A DNA stretch of 64,000 nucleotides from Planctomycetota bacterium (lineage in GTDB: Bacteria > Planctomycetota > Phycisphaerae > UBA1845 > PWPN01): assembly GCA_022711465.1 (NCBI GenBank), contig JAKLEZ010000030.1, forward strand, positions 1 through 64,000. The letters are read 5' to 3'. Positions 44,698 to 52,858 of this stretch are shown here, in pieces. Both the position numbers and the translations under genes were made by a program. The notes under the pieces are model-generated. The model had not been told where the DNA came from. It did no database searches and saw only the letters and a program-made list of their open reading frames with translations. Position 1 is the stretch's first letter. Each line of letters begins with the position of its first letter.

Positions 44698-46464
44698 ATG
44701 CGCTGGACACGCTTCCTCATTCCGACCGCGAAGGAGACGCCGGCCGAGGCGGTGGCCGTATCGCATCAGTTGGCTCTGCGGGCCGGGCTGATTCGATCGG
44801 CCGCACCAGGGGCGTTCACGTATCTGCCGCTCGGCTGGCGGGTGCTCCGTAAGATCGAAGCCATCGCGCGTGAGGGACTCACCTCCGCGGGAGCGATTGA
44901 GCTGCACCCCGCTCTGCTGCAGGCATCCCGGCCATGGGAACAGAGCGGTCGAGCGGCCGCATTCGGCGAAGTTCTCATGCGCGTCAGAGGCAGCGGCTGG
45001 CAGGATGAAGTTGTGCTTGGGGCCGCGTACGACGAAGCCGTCATCGAGATTGCCAAAACCCACCTCAACAGCTACAAGCAGTTGCCCTGTACCTTGTTTC
45101 GCGTGGGCACCCGCCTGCGAAACGAGAGCCGCACCGGCGGCGGCCTGCTGCACACCCGCGAGTTCCATACGCTGGATGCGTACTCGTTCGACGCCGACCC
45201 GGCCGGCCTCGAAGCGACCCACGCGGCGATGCTGGAGCACATCGGCCGCATCCTCCGGCGTTGCGACATCCGCCACGTGGTGGCCGATGGCGAACCGGGC
45301 GCTGATGGCCGTCCGATCTCGCATCGCTTCATGGTGCTTGCGGAGACGGGTGACGATCTGATTGCGGTGAGCGAGGACGGAACCTACGCGGCGGACTTGG
45401 CTTGTGCTCGGCGAGCGTTCTCCCCCCTCCCGACTGAAACAACGGAAGGCGCTTCGAGCCCGCTGACCGAGGTTCCCACGCCCGGGTGCTCCAGCATTGA
45501 CGATGTGGCCGCTTTCCTGGAGGTTCCATCTTCGAAGCTGGTCAAGACGCTGGTATACACCCTTCCCGACGTCCAGACCGGCGAGCGGAAGCGTTATGTT
45601 GTCGCCTGCATTCGCGGCGACCATGAAGCCAGCGAGGCCAAGCTACGATCATCACTGGGCGTCGGCGACCTGACCATGGCCGACGCCGAGAAAGCCCGCC
45701 GGGACGGTTTCGAGATCGGCTTCGTCGGACCGCACATCGCGAACCGCGTGGAGTGCATCCTGGCCATTGATCCCGACGCCAGGGCGGTGATCGGCGGCGT
45801 GGCCGGGGCGAACCGCTTCGACCACCACGTCACCGGCTTCTGCTGGCCGCGCGATGTCGCCCCCGAACGGCTGGCCGAGGCGATCGTGGCGGACATCCGC
45901 GCGATCGTGCCGGGCGACGCCGCTCCCAACGGCTCGCCGCTGATCATCCGTCGAGGAATCGAGGTTGCCCGCGCGGTCAAGCTCGGTACGCGCCTCTCAC
46001 AGCCGCTGGACGCGACGTTTCTCGACGCCGCCGGCAAGGCTCGCCCCCTGGTCTGCGGCCGGTACAGCCTGGGCCTGGACCGCCTGCTTGCGAGCACCCT
46101 TGAGTCTCACTACGATCAGGACGGCATTCGCTTCCCGGTCGGCGTCGCCCCGTTCGATGTGCTCATCGTGGCCCTGGACGTCCGCGACGAGCACGTGCTG
46201 ACGACCGCCAGGCGGCTGCACGACGCACTGTCTGGGCGAGGCATCGATGTGCTGCTCGACGATCGCGACGCCCGCCCGGGTTTCAAGTTCAAAGACGCCG
46301 ACCTGGTCGGCATCCCCGTGCGGTTGACCGTGGCGGCGAAGGCCCTGGCCGAGGGCAAGGTGGAATTGAAGATGCGCGGCGGCCAACTCGAGAAGCTCGA
46401 CCTCGATGCGGCCGTCCGGGAAGTCGAGAACCGGCTCGGTCTGAGCCAGGGCTGTGGCCGGTGA
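44698..46464 (+). CDS. proS: prolyl-tRNA synthetase, bacterial type with editing domain
   Basis: 588 residues from ATG 44698; a GTG 6 bases earlier is inside the ribosome site. Motifs: AGLIRSAAPGAFTYLPLGWRVL (motif 1 region), LFRVGTRLRNESRTGGGLLHTREFHTLDAYSF (motif 2), the INS editing insertion ~250-400 (DVAAFLEVPSSKLVKTLVY), and GRYSLGLDRLLASTLE (motif 3). The C-terminal anticodon-binding domain starts at VGVAPFDVLIVALD. It charges tRNA-Pro and hydrolyses Ala-tRNA-Pro in the INS domain. A glycoside-active gene follows, but they are probably not functionally linked. Confidence 0.97.
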   Translation: MRWTRFLIPTAKETPAEAVAVSHQLALRAGLIRSAAPGAFTYLPLGWRVLRKIEAIAREGLTSAGAIELHPALLQASRPWEQSGRAAAFGEVLMRVRGSGWQDEVVLGAAYDEAVIEIAKTHLNSYKQLPCTLFRVGTRLRNESRTGGGLLHTREFHTLDAYSFDADPAGLEATHAAMLEHIGRILRRCDIRHVVADGEPGADGRPISHRFMVLAETGDDLIAVSEDGTYAADLACARRAFSPLPTETTEGASSPLTEVPTPGCSSIDDVAAFLEVPSSKLVKTLVYTLPDVQTGERKRYVVACIRGDHEASEAKLRSSLGVGDLTMADAEKARRDGFEIGFVGPHIANRVECILAIDPDARAVIGGVAGANRFDHHVTGFCWPRDVAPERLAEAIVADIRAIVPGDAAPNGSPLIIRRGIEVARAVKLGTRLSQPLDATFLDAAGKARPLVCGRYSLGLDRLLASTLESHYDQDGIRFPVGVAPFDVLIVALDVRDEHVLTTARRLHDALSGRGIDVLLDDRDARPGFKFKDADLVGIPVRLTVAAKALAEGKVELKMRGGQLEKLDLDAAVREVENRLGLSQGCGR

Positions 46465-46472
46465 ATCTTCAA

Positions 46473-46500
46473 CGTGGCACCGGCGTTCCGCCTGTGCGTA
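46473..46500. repeat. dispersed intergenic repeat, copy 3
   Basis: CGTGGCACCGGCGTTCCGCC matches copies 1 and 2 over the core GTGGCACCGGCGT, with a degraded second arm. It lies between proS and the DUF4838 gene. Confidence 0.45.
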
Positions 46501-46538
46501 TCGAATGCAGAGGTCCCCGCAAGACAGGAGGTGCTCCC

Positions 46539-48374
46539 ATGCGTAACCGGCAGAAATGGCTGTTGATCGTCACCGGCGTCGGCCTATCCGCTCCCTGGGC
46601 GGTAGCTGCCGAACGAAGCCCGAACGGCGTCAACCTGGCCGGCATGGATGGCTGGGACATCGTGTTGGCCGAGGATGCCATTCCCAGCGAGCAGTATGCA
46701 GCCGAGGAGCTTCAGACCTTCATGGCCCAATGCGGCCGCAAGCTCGCGATCGTCAAGGACGCCAGCCGACCAGACGCGCACATTTTTGTGGGGGCGGGCA
46801 AGGCGATGCAGGCCGCCAAGGTGGGGTTTAGCGTGGAGGGTTACGGCCCCGAGGATCTTCGCATTGTCATCCGCGACAACAGCATCGCCATCGCCGGCGG
46901 ACGGCCGCGCGGCACGCTTTACGGCGTGTACGTCTTCCTGGAGGACTACGTGGGCGTACGTTTCCTGACCGCCGACCACACGTACACCCCGCCGATTGGC
47001 GAGTGGCGGGTGGTCGGTCCGGTGGACCGTTCCTATCACCCCGAGCTGCGTTTTCGCTGGAGTTACTATGGCGAGACCAACAGCAACCCGGTTTTCGCCG
47101 CCCGGCGTCGCTGCAATACCACCACGGAGGATGTGAAACTCGGCGGCAAGACCGGCTTTGGGCTGATCTCCCACTCGTTTGGGGCCCAGATTCCCTCCGC
47201 CAAGTACGGCAAGGAGCACCCTGAGTACTTCGCCATGATCGACGGCAAGCGGCTCGTTCCGGCCTCCGGCAACGACTGGGCCGAGACCGAGCCCTGCCTG
47301 ACCAACCCCGACGTGCTCAAGATCGTCACTGAAGCGGTCCTGGCGGAACTCAAGGCCAATCCCAACCGCGAGAATATCTCCGTCTCGCAGAACGACAATG
47401 ACAAGCACTGCCGCTGCCCCGGCTGCAAGGCCATTGACGACCGCGAGGGCACACCGATGGGCTCGCTGTTGACGTTCGTCAACGCCGTGGCCGATGAGGT
47501 TGCCAAGCAGTATCCAAACGTCAAGGTTGGCACGCTGAGCTACTGGTACACCCGCAAGCCGCCCAGGACGATCAAGCCCCGCCCCAACGTTCAGATCCAG
47601 CTCTGCAGCATTGAGTGTTGTGTCATGCACCCGATCACCGACCCGAAGTGTCCCAAGAACGTCGAGTTCTGCCAGGACATGGACAACTGGGGCAAGATCT
47701 GCCCGGACATCTCCGTCTGGAACTACAACACCAACTTCAGCAACTACCTGCTGCCCTGCCCGAACCTGCGGGTCATAGAGCCCAACATCCGCTATTTCGT
47801 CGGCCACTCGGCCAAGGGCATCTTCATGCAGGCCGGCGGAGACGCCCGCGGCGCCGAGATCTCCGATCTCCGCAACTATCTCATGAGCGGCCTGCTCTGG
47901 GATCCCAACAGAAGCGGCCAACAGCTGGTCAACGAGTTCCTCGACCTACACTACGGGAAGGCGGCGGAACCGATTCGCGGATTCCTCGCTCTGACCCACC
48001 ACAACGCCGCGGCGAAAAACCTGCACCGCAACTGCTTCGGCCAGGCCAAGGATTACGGCATCGACGAGGCAATCGCCAAGGCCGGCCTGGATGCCTTCGC
48101 CGAGGCCATGAAGCTGGCCGATGACGACATCATCCGAGCTCGCGTCGAGAAAGCCTCGATCTGCGCCTGGCGGGCGGCCATCGAGCCTTGCTGGTACGCG
48201 TCCGAAGGGAAGCTCGACGCCGCGCTGGCCGAGCGCATGAGGCCGATGGTCAAGACCCTGTTCGAGCTGTGCGCCAAGCACGGGGTAACCATGACCAACG
48301 AAGGGCGAGCCGTCGGCGACACGCTCAAGCATCTCAAGAAGGTCTTTGGAATCCCCGAGTCGGGTAACTTGTAG
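46539..48374 (+). CDS. exported DUF4838-type protein, carbohydrate-related
   Basis: 611 residues from ATG 46539, preceded by CAGGAGG (46525-46531), with a signal peptide (LLIVTGVGLSAPWAVAAE). The N-terminal ~120 residues (EDAIPSEQYAAEELQTFMAQ; IAIAGGRPRGTLYGVYVFLEDYVGVRFL) match the domain that precedes GH20/GH67-type barrels. The central part (~190-450: ENISVSQNDNDKHCRCPGCK, VKVGTLSYWYTRKPP, VIEPNIRYFVGHSAKGIFMQ) is the DUF4838 barrel. The cysteines in CRCPGC may bind metal. Family members are surface or periplasmic enzymes of unknown substrate in planctomycetes and Bacteroidetes. The next gene starts 6 bases later, in one transcript. Confidence 0.8.
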   Translation: MRNRQKWLLIVTGVGLSAPWAVAAERSPNGVNLAGMDGWDIVLAEDAIPSEQYAAEELQTFMAQCGRKLAIVKDASRPDAHIFVGAGKAMQAAKVGFSVEGYGPEDLRIVIRDNSIAIAGGRPRGTLYGVYVFLEDYVGVRFLTADHTYTPPIGEWRVVGPVDRSYHPELRFRWSYYGETNSNPVFAARRRCNTTTEDVKLGGKTGFGLISHSFGAQIPSAKYGKEHPEYFAMIDGKRLVPASGNDWAETEPCLTNPDVLKIVTEAVLAELKANPNRENISVSQNDNDKHCRCPGCKAIDDREGTPMGSLLTFVNAVADEVAKQYPNVKVGTLSYWYTRKPPRTIKPRPNVQIQLCSIECCVMHPITDPKCPKNVEFCQDMDNWGKICPDISVWNYNTNFSNYLLPCPNLRVIEPNIRYFVGHSAKGIFMQAGGDARGAEISDLRNYLMSGLLWDPNRSGQQLVNEFLDLHYGKAAEPIRGFLALTHHNAAAKNLHRNCFGQAKDYGIDEAIAKAGLDAFAEAMKLADDDIIRARVEKASICAWRAAIEPCWYASEGKLDAALAERMRPMVKTLFELCAKHGVTMTNEGRAVGDTLKHLKKVFGIPESGNL

Positions 48375-48379
48375 GGCCG

Positions 48380-49225
48380 ATGAACGACCGCATGTGTTTC
48401 AAGTTGGCCATGGGCCAGATGCTGGTGGAGGGCGGAAGGCCGGAGGCGAACCTCGATCGGGCCGAGGGGATGATCGCCCAGGCCGGTCAACAGGATTGTG
48501 CGTTTATCGTGCTGCCCGAGTGCCTGGACCTGGGGTGGACCCATCCGACGGCCCGCACGCTGGCCGAGCCGATCCCTGGCCCGCGTGCGGACCGGCTTGC
48601 TTCCGCTGCCCTTCGAGCCGGTGTGCACGTCGTCGCCGGCTTGACCGAACGGAGCGGTGACCGCGTCTACAACGCCGCCATTCTGATTTCGCCCCAAGGC
48701 GCGATCCTTGCCCGGCACCGGAAGATCAACGAGTTGACCATCGGACACGACCTCTACGCAACCGGCAACATTCTCTCCGCTGTCGAGACCAGCTGTGGCG
48801 TCGTTGGCATCGATATCTGCGCGGACAACTTCGCCGACTCCCTGGTCTTCGGCCACGCCCTGGCCCGCATGGGTGCCCAGATGATCCTCTCGCCCAGCGC
48901 TTGGGCCGTGCCCGCCGACCACGATGAGGCAAGCCAGCCGTGCACCCTGCTGTGGATCGACTCGTACTCTGCCTTGAGCCGGCTCTATGACATCACTGTG
49001 GTCGGGGTGAGTAACGTCGGGTGGATCACCGGCGGACCCTGGCGTGGTCGCCAGTGCATCGGTTATAGTCTGGCCATGGGCCCCGGCGGCCAAATCATCA
49101 CCCGGGGGCCTTACGGCCACGATGCTGAGGCCCTGGTTGTCGCTGAGATCGATCTGCGTCCGCCGATCGGCCGTGGCACGGAGGTGGCTGACGTGCTCAA
49201 GGCCCGAGGCTACAGCGGCCCGTGA
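48380..49225 (+). CDS. carbon-nitrogen hydrolase (nitrilase superfamily)
   Basis: 281 residues from ATG 48380, 6 bases after the DUF4838 stop. The Glu-Lys-Cys catalytic triad is visible: FIVLPECLDLGW (Glu 47), HRKINELTIG (Lys 115) and GIDICADN (Cys 147). A fourth region, VVGVSNVGWITGGPWRG, fits the second acid loop. It hydrolyses an amide or N-carbamoyl bond; the neighbouring DUF4838 protein suggests a sugar-linked substrate, but this is not shown. No signal peptide, so cytoplasmic. Confidence 0.9.
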   Translation: MNDRMCFKLAMGQMLVEGGRPEANLDRAEGMIAQAGQQDCAFIVLPECLDLGWTHPTARTLAEPIPGPRADRLASAALRAGVHVVAGLTERSGDRVYNAAILISPQGAILARHRKINELTIGHDLYATGNILSAVETSCGVVGIDICADNFADSLVFGHALARMGAQMILSPSAWAVPADHDEASQPCTLLWIDSYSALSRLYDITVVGVSNVGWITGGPWRGRQCIGYSLAMGPGGQIITRGPYGHDAEALVVAEIDLRPPIGRGTEVADVLKARGYSGP

Positions 49226-49414
49226 ACCCGAACGTCGCCACCGCGCCGTGCCTTGCCGCTGCCGATCTTCAGGTGGAGGGTCCGGGTACAGGTTTGCCAT
49301 GCAGGATAGTCAGTGATTCTGTAATCCGGCTCGTTTCAGTGGCCGTCCCGGTTAGCCGATCACTGCCTTACCGGAACGACGGCTGGCGACCCCTTCTTGG
49401 GCGGTGGCCGAGGG

Positions 49415-49442
49415 TTGACGGTTCGAAAGGTTCTGCTAGACT
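49415..49442 (+). promoter_or_regulatory. sigma70-type promoter of tRNA-Asn
   Basis: TTGACG (49415-49420), 16-base spacer, TAGACT (49437-49442). Expected start near 49449, ~55 bases before the mature tRNA. Confidence 0.6.
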
Positions 49443-49503
49443 AGAGTTGCTTGGCATGATGGCCAGGATGGATGTGTGTCCAGGGAGCTTTCTGGCGTCC
49501 GAT

Positions 49504-49575
49504 TCCCCGATAGCTCAATGGTAGAGCACCCGGCTGTTAACCGGGTTGTTGTAGGTTCGAGTCCTACTCGGGGAG
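49504..49575 (+). tRNA. tRNA-Asn (anticodon GTT)
   Basis: Acceptor TCCCCGA (49504-49510) pairs with TCGGGGA (49568-49574), discriminator G 49575. The D arm is GCTC/GAGC, the anticodon stem CCCGG/CCGGG with loop CTGTTAA giving anticodon GTT, and the T arm GTAGG-TTCGAGT-CCTAC. CCA is not encoded. It stands immediately before an accessory region. Confidence 0.96.
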
Positions 49576-50053
49576 GTTCCAAGTCCTTATCTCCAAGTCA
49601 GTTGCGTGTTGCTTTGTAGTACCTGCAATGCGATTTAAGCCCTACGCCGACTCGCCAAAACGGTATTTACCGTTTTGCGCGGCCTTCGGATCAGGCTATC
49701 GTGCCGCCTTCAAACCGTTGTCCTGAAATGCCTTGCGCGCGAAAAACCGAACGAACAACAACGCGGAAGGGCGCCTGGGTGTCGTTGGTTCGGCTGGACA
49801 GCGTGGATCAACCTCGGCCGGTCCACTCGCCAGATCCCATTACGGCCTCAGGACGCGGGATACCCACAGGCAAGATGTGCTCACTGGATTGCACGATGGC
49901 GCCCGTGCGTATCGTCTGGCCCATGGTCTCCGTTCGCTGAGCAGGTTCTGCGGTTACCACGTTCCCGCCGGTCTTGCCTGCTCGACTGCACACCCGTAAG
50001 TTACCAACTGAAGATCGTCCAAGTGCGGTCGCCTCGCAGGGAGGAAGTGTGCG
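49576..50053. other. tRNA-proximal intergenic region of the putative island
   Basis: No gene is recognised; the frames here are short and unrelated to known families. It contains the hairpin at 49657. I searched by eye for a copy of the tRNA 3' end (an attR) in the rest of the window and did not find one. Confidence 0.4.
49657..49676 (+). terminator. AT-rich palindrome downstream of tRNA-Asn
   Basis: AAAACGGT (49657-49664), loop ATTT, ACCGTTTT (49669-49676): a perfect 8-bp stem ending in TTTT, ~80 bases after the tRNA. It could terminate the tRNA transcript or be a recombination/operator site; it is unlike the GC-rich surroundings. Confidence 0.5.
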
Positions 50054-52726
50054 ATGCCGCGATCACAACCCGTCGAACGACAACTGACGCTCAAGGATCG
50101 ATTGTCACGTCTGACGTACGTGCATGCCTGTCGCCTGCTCGGGGAGGACGGCGAACGCATCATCCGCAGCGGAGCCAGGCACGAAATCGATATCGCCCAG
50201 CATGTGTACCTTCGCGGGGACCTGTTTCGCCTGAAACTGCCCGAAGCTGTGGTGACCATCACGCTGTCGGCGACGGCGCCCAACCGCCTGCAATACAACT
50301 GCACGTCATGCAGGACGGCTTGCGAGCACGTCGGGGCGGCGTTCGGCCTCATTCTCGAGGAGAAGACGGTGTTGGGGCTGGCGGCGCCGCCGGCGGAGCG
50401 CACGCCCGTCGAGAGTCTCAGCGAAGAAGAACTTGTCAGGCGGGCGATTGAGGAACGCCTGGAACGTGCGCGGGCCGAACGGATGCGAATCCGCCCGGTG
50501 GATGGTGATCGCCCGTGGACGGACTACCTGGTCACGAATGTGATGTCCGGCAAAACCTACCGCGTGGCCCTGCGCGGCTGGGAGCCCGGCGACTCCTATT
50601 GCTCATGCCCCGATTTCCGCATCAACACGTTGGGCACGTGTAAACACATCCTGAAGGTCCATCGATATGCCAAGGCGAAGTATCCCGCCAGCGTCCTGAA
50701 TCGGCGGTATCGCCAGAGCGAACTTGCTGTTCACCTGCTGTACGGCAAGGAGACGGAGCTGCGACTGCTCGTGCCCGAGGCTCTCGATTCCGAAACTGCA
50801 CGGATCATCCAGCCACTCCGGAATCGAGCCATCGATCATGTTGGCGACTTGGTGGGGCGGCTACAAAGACTGGCGGCCCTGGGCCGTGAGGTCACGGTCT
50901 ATCCTGATGCGGAGGAACTCATCAACCGTCGCCTGTTCGCGGACAGGATCGCTTCGAAGGTTGCGGAGATTCGGAAGAATCCCAAAGCCCACCCGCTGCG
51001 CAAAGAACTGCTGAAGACCGAACTCTTGCCCTATCAACTGGACGGCGTGGCCTTCGCGGTGGGAGCGGGCCGGTCGATTCTGGCCGACGACATGGGTTTG
51101 GGCAAGACCATCCAGGGCATAGGCGTGTCCGAGTTGCTCGCGCGGGAAGCGGAGATTTCCAAGGTACTGATCGTCTGCCCGGCCTCCGTGAAAGCGCAGT
51201 GGCGCAGCGAAATCGAGCGTTTCTCATACCGTGACTGCCAGCTTGTGCTGGGCAGCGCGCGTGAGCGGGTCCGGCAATATGAGAACCGGTGTTTCTTCAC
51301 CGTCTGCAACTACGAGCAGGTTCTGCGGGATATCCTGGCCATCGAGCGGGTCCGGTGGAACCTGATCATTCTGGACGAGGGCCAGCGGATCAAGAACTGG
51401 GAGGCGAAGACCAGCCGGGTAATCAAGGGACTCAGATCGCCATTTGCCCTCGTGCTGTCCGGGACGCCGCTAGAGAACCGGCTTGAGGAGCTTTACTCCG
51501 TGGCTCAGTTCGTCGACGATCGCCGCTTGGGGCCCGCCTTCCGTTTCCTCAACCGCTATCGGATTGCGGACGAGGACGGGAGAGTGCTCGGGTACGGTAA
51601 TCTCGCGGAGTTGCGGGCGAGGCTCGCCCCGATTCTGCTCCGCCGCACGCGCGCCTCCGTCATGCAGGAGTTGCCGCCGCGATCGACAGAAATCGTCCGG
51701 GTCACCCCCACCGGGGAGCAGCTCGAAATACACGATGGCAGTCTGTACATCGTGAGGCAAATCGTCAAGAAGCCATACATTAACGAGATGGATCTGCTGC
51801 GGCTGCGCAAGGCACTGCTGGTCTGCCGCATGGCCGCCGACAGCACGACGTTGGTCAACAAGGAGAAGCCGGGCTATTCGAGCAAGCTGGAGCGTCTTGA
51901 CGAGCTCCTTGAGCGGCTTCTGGCCGAGCCGGACCGCAAGATGATCGTGTTCTCCGAGTGGACGGGCATGCTCGACCTCATCCAGCCACTGCTGTCCAAG
52001 CGCAAGGCCCGCTACGTCCGGCTCGACGGATCGGTGCCGCAGAAGAAGCGGCAGCAGATCGTGCACACTTTTCAGCGGGACCCGGATTGCCGGGCGATCA
52101 TCATGACCAACGCCGGGGCCACCGGCCTGAACCTGCAGGCGGCCAACACGGTGATCAACGTGGACCTGCCCTGGAACCCCGCCGTGTTGGAGCAGCGCAT
52201 TGGCCGCGCCCACCGCATGGGCCAGAAGCAGCCGGTGCAGGTTTTTGTCCTGGTGACCGAACAGACCATTGAAGAGGGGATGCTGAGGACGTTGAGCCTC
52301 AAACACGATCTGGCGCTGGCTGCCTTGGATGTGGACTCCAACGTGGACGCCGTGCACTTGGCCAGCAACGCGGAAGACCTCAAACGGCGGCTCGAGGTGC
52401 TGTTGGGCCGCAAACCTGACGCGCCGATGGACGAAAGCGAGAAGGCGAGACAGTCGCAGGAAGCAGATCGTTTGGCCAGGCGCGAGAAGATCGCAACGGC
52501 CGGAGGTCAGCTTCTGGCCGCCGGCTTCACTCTGCTGGGCGAACTGCTGGGGACAAAGGGTGCAGCCGAGCCGTCACCAGCCGCCACCGAACAAATCAAG
52601 AGGCACTTGGCCGACTGCATTGAGCGCGACGAACAAGGCCGTTCGAAGCTGAGCGTGTTGCTGCCGGACGACTCTCTTCTCGACCGCATCGCCGAAACCC
52701 TCTCCCGGCTGGCCAAGGGCAATTGA
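50054..52726 (+). CDS. SNF2-family helicase with two N-terminal SWIM-type zinc fingers
   Basis: 890 residues from ATG 50054 (GGGAGGAAG upstream). The N-terminal ~320 residues have two Cys/His clusters: CTSC...CEHVGAAF (~82-97) and CSCPDF...CKHI (~183-202, a proper SWIM CxCxnCxH). The SNF2 core follows: SILADDMGLGKTIQ (Walker A Lys 351), LDEGQRIKN (motif II, Asp 441), VLSGTPLENRLEELYS, SEWTGMLDLIQPLL, MTNAGATGLNLQAAN and EQRIGRAHRMGQKQPV (motif VI). A C-terminal ~170 residues (DLKRRLEVLLG to LSRLAKGN) are helical. It would remodel or translocate on DNA. It is the first gene after tRNA-Asn. Confidence 0.93.
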   Translation: MPRSQPVERQLTLKDRLSRLTYVHACRLLGEDGERIIRSGARHEIDIAQHVYLRGDLFRLKLPEAVVTITLSATAPNRLQYNCTSCRTACEHVGAAFGLILEEKTVLGLAAPPAERTPVESLSEEELVRRAIEERLERARAERMRIRPVDGDRPWTDYLVTNVMSGKTYRVALRGWEPGDSYCSCPDFRINTLGTCKHILKVHRYAKAKYPASVLNRRYRQSELAVHLLYGKETELRLLVPEALDSETARIIQPLRNRAIDHVGDLVGRLQRLAALGREVTVYPDAEELINRRLFADRIASKVAEIRKNPKAHPLRKELLKTELLPYQLDGVAFAVGAGRSILADDMGLGKTIQGIGVSELLAREAEISKVLIVCPASVKAQWRSEIERFSYRDCQLVLGSARERVRQYENRCFFTVCNYEQVLRDILAIERVRWNLIILDEGQRIKNWEAKTSRVIKGLRSPFALVLSGTPLENRLEELYSVAQFVDDRRLGPAFRFLNRYRIADEDGRVLGYGNLAELRARLAPILLRRTRASVMQELPPRSTEIVRVTPTGEQLEIHDGSLYIVRQIVKKPYINEMDLLRLRKALLVCRMAADSTTLVNKEKPGYSSKLERLDELLERLLAEPDRKMIVFSEWTGMLDLIQPLLSKRKARYVRLDGSVPQKKRQQIVHTFQRDPDCRAIIMTNAGATGLNLQAANTVINVDLPWNPAVLEQRIGRAHRMGQKQPVQVFVLVTEQTIEEGMLRTLSLKHDLALAALDVDSNVDAVHLASNAEDLKRRLEVLLGRKPDAPMDESEKARQSQEADRLARREKIATAGGQLLAAGFTLLGELLGTKGAAEPSPAATEQIKRHLADCIERDEQGRSKLSVLLPDDSLLDRIAETLSRLAKGN

Positions 52727-52858
52727 CTCCAGATCCTTCGCTGTTGACGTGCCTTTCGTTGCCAGACATCATCAACCTAACCGATTTGGAGCCAGATTCG
52801 AGATGAGGAGTGTAAAGCACAGATTCGATGAGTTGTTGCGGCTCGCGGAGGAGCCAAC

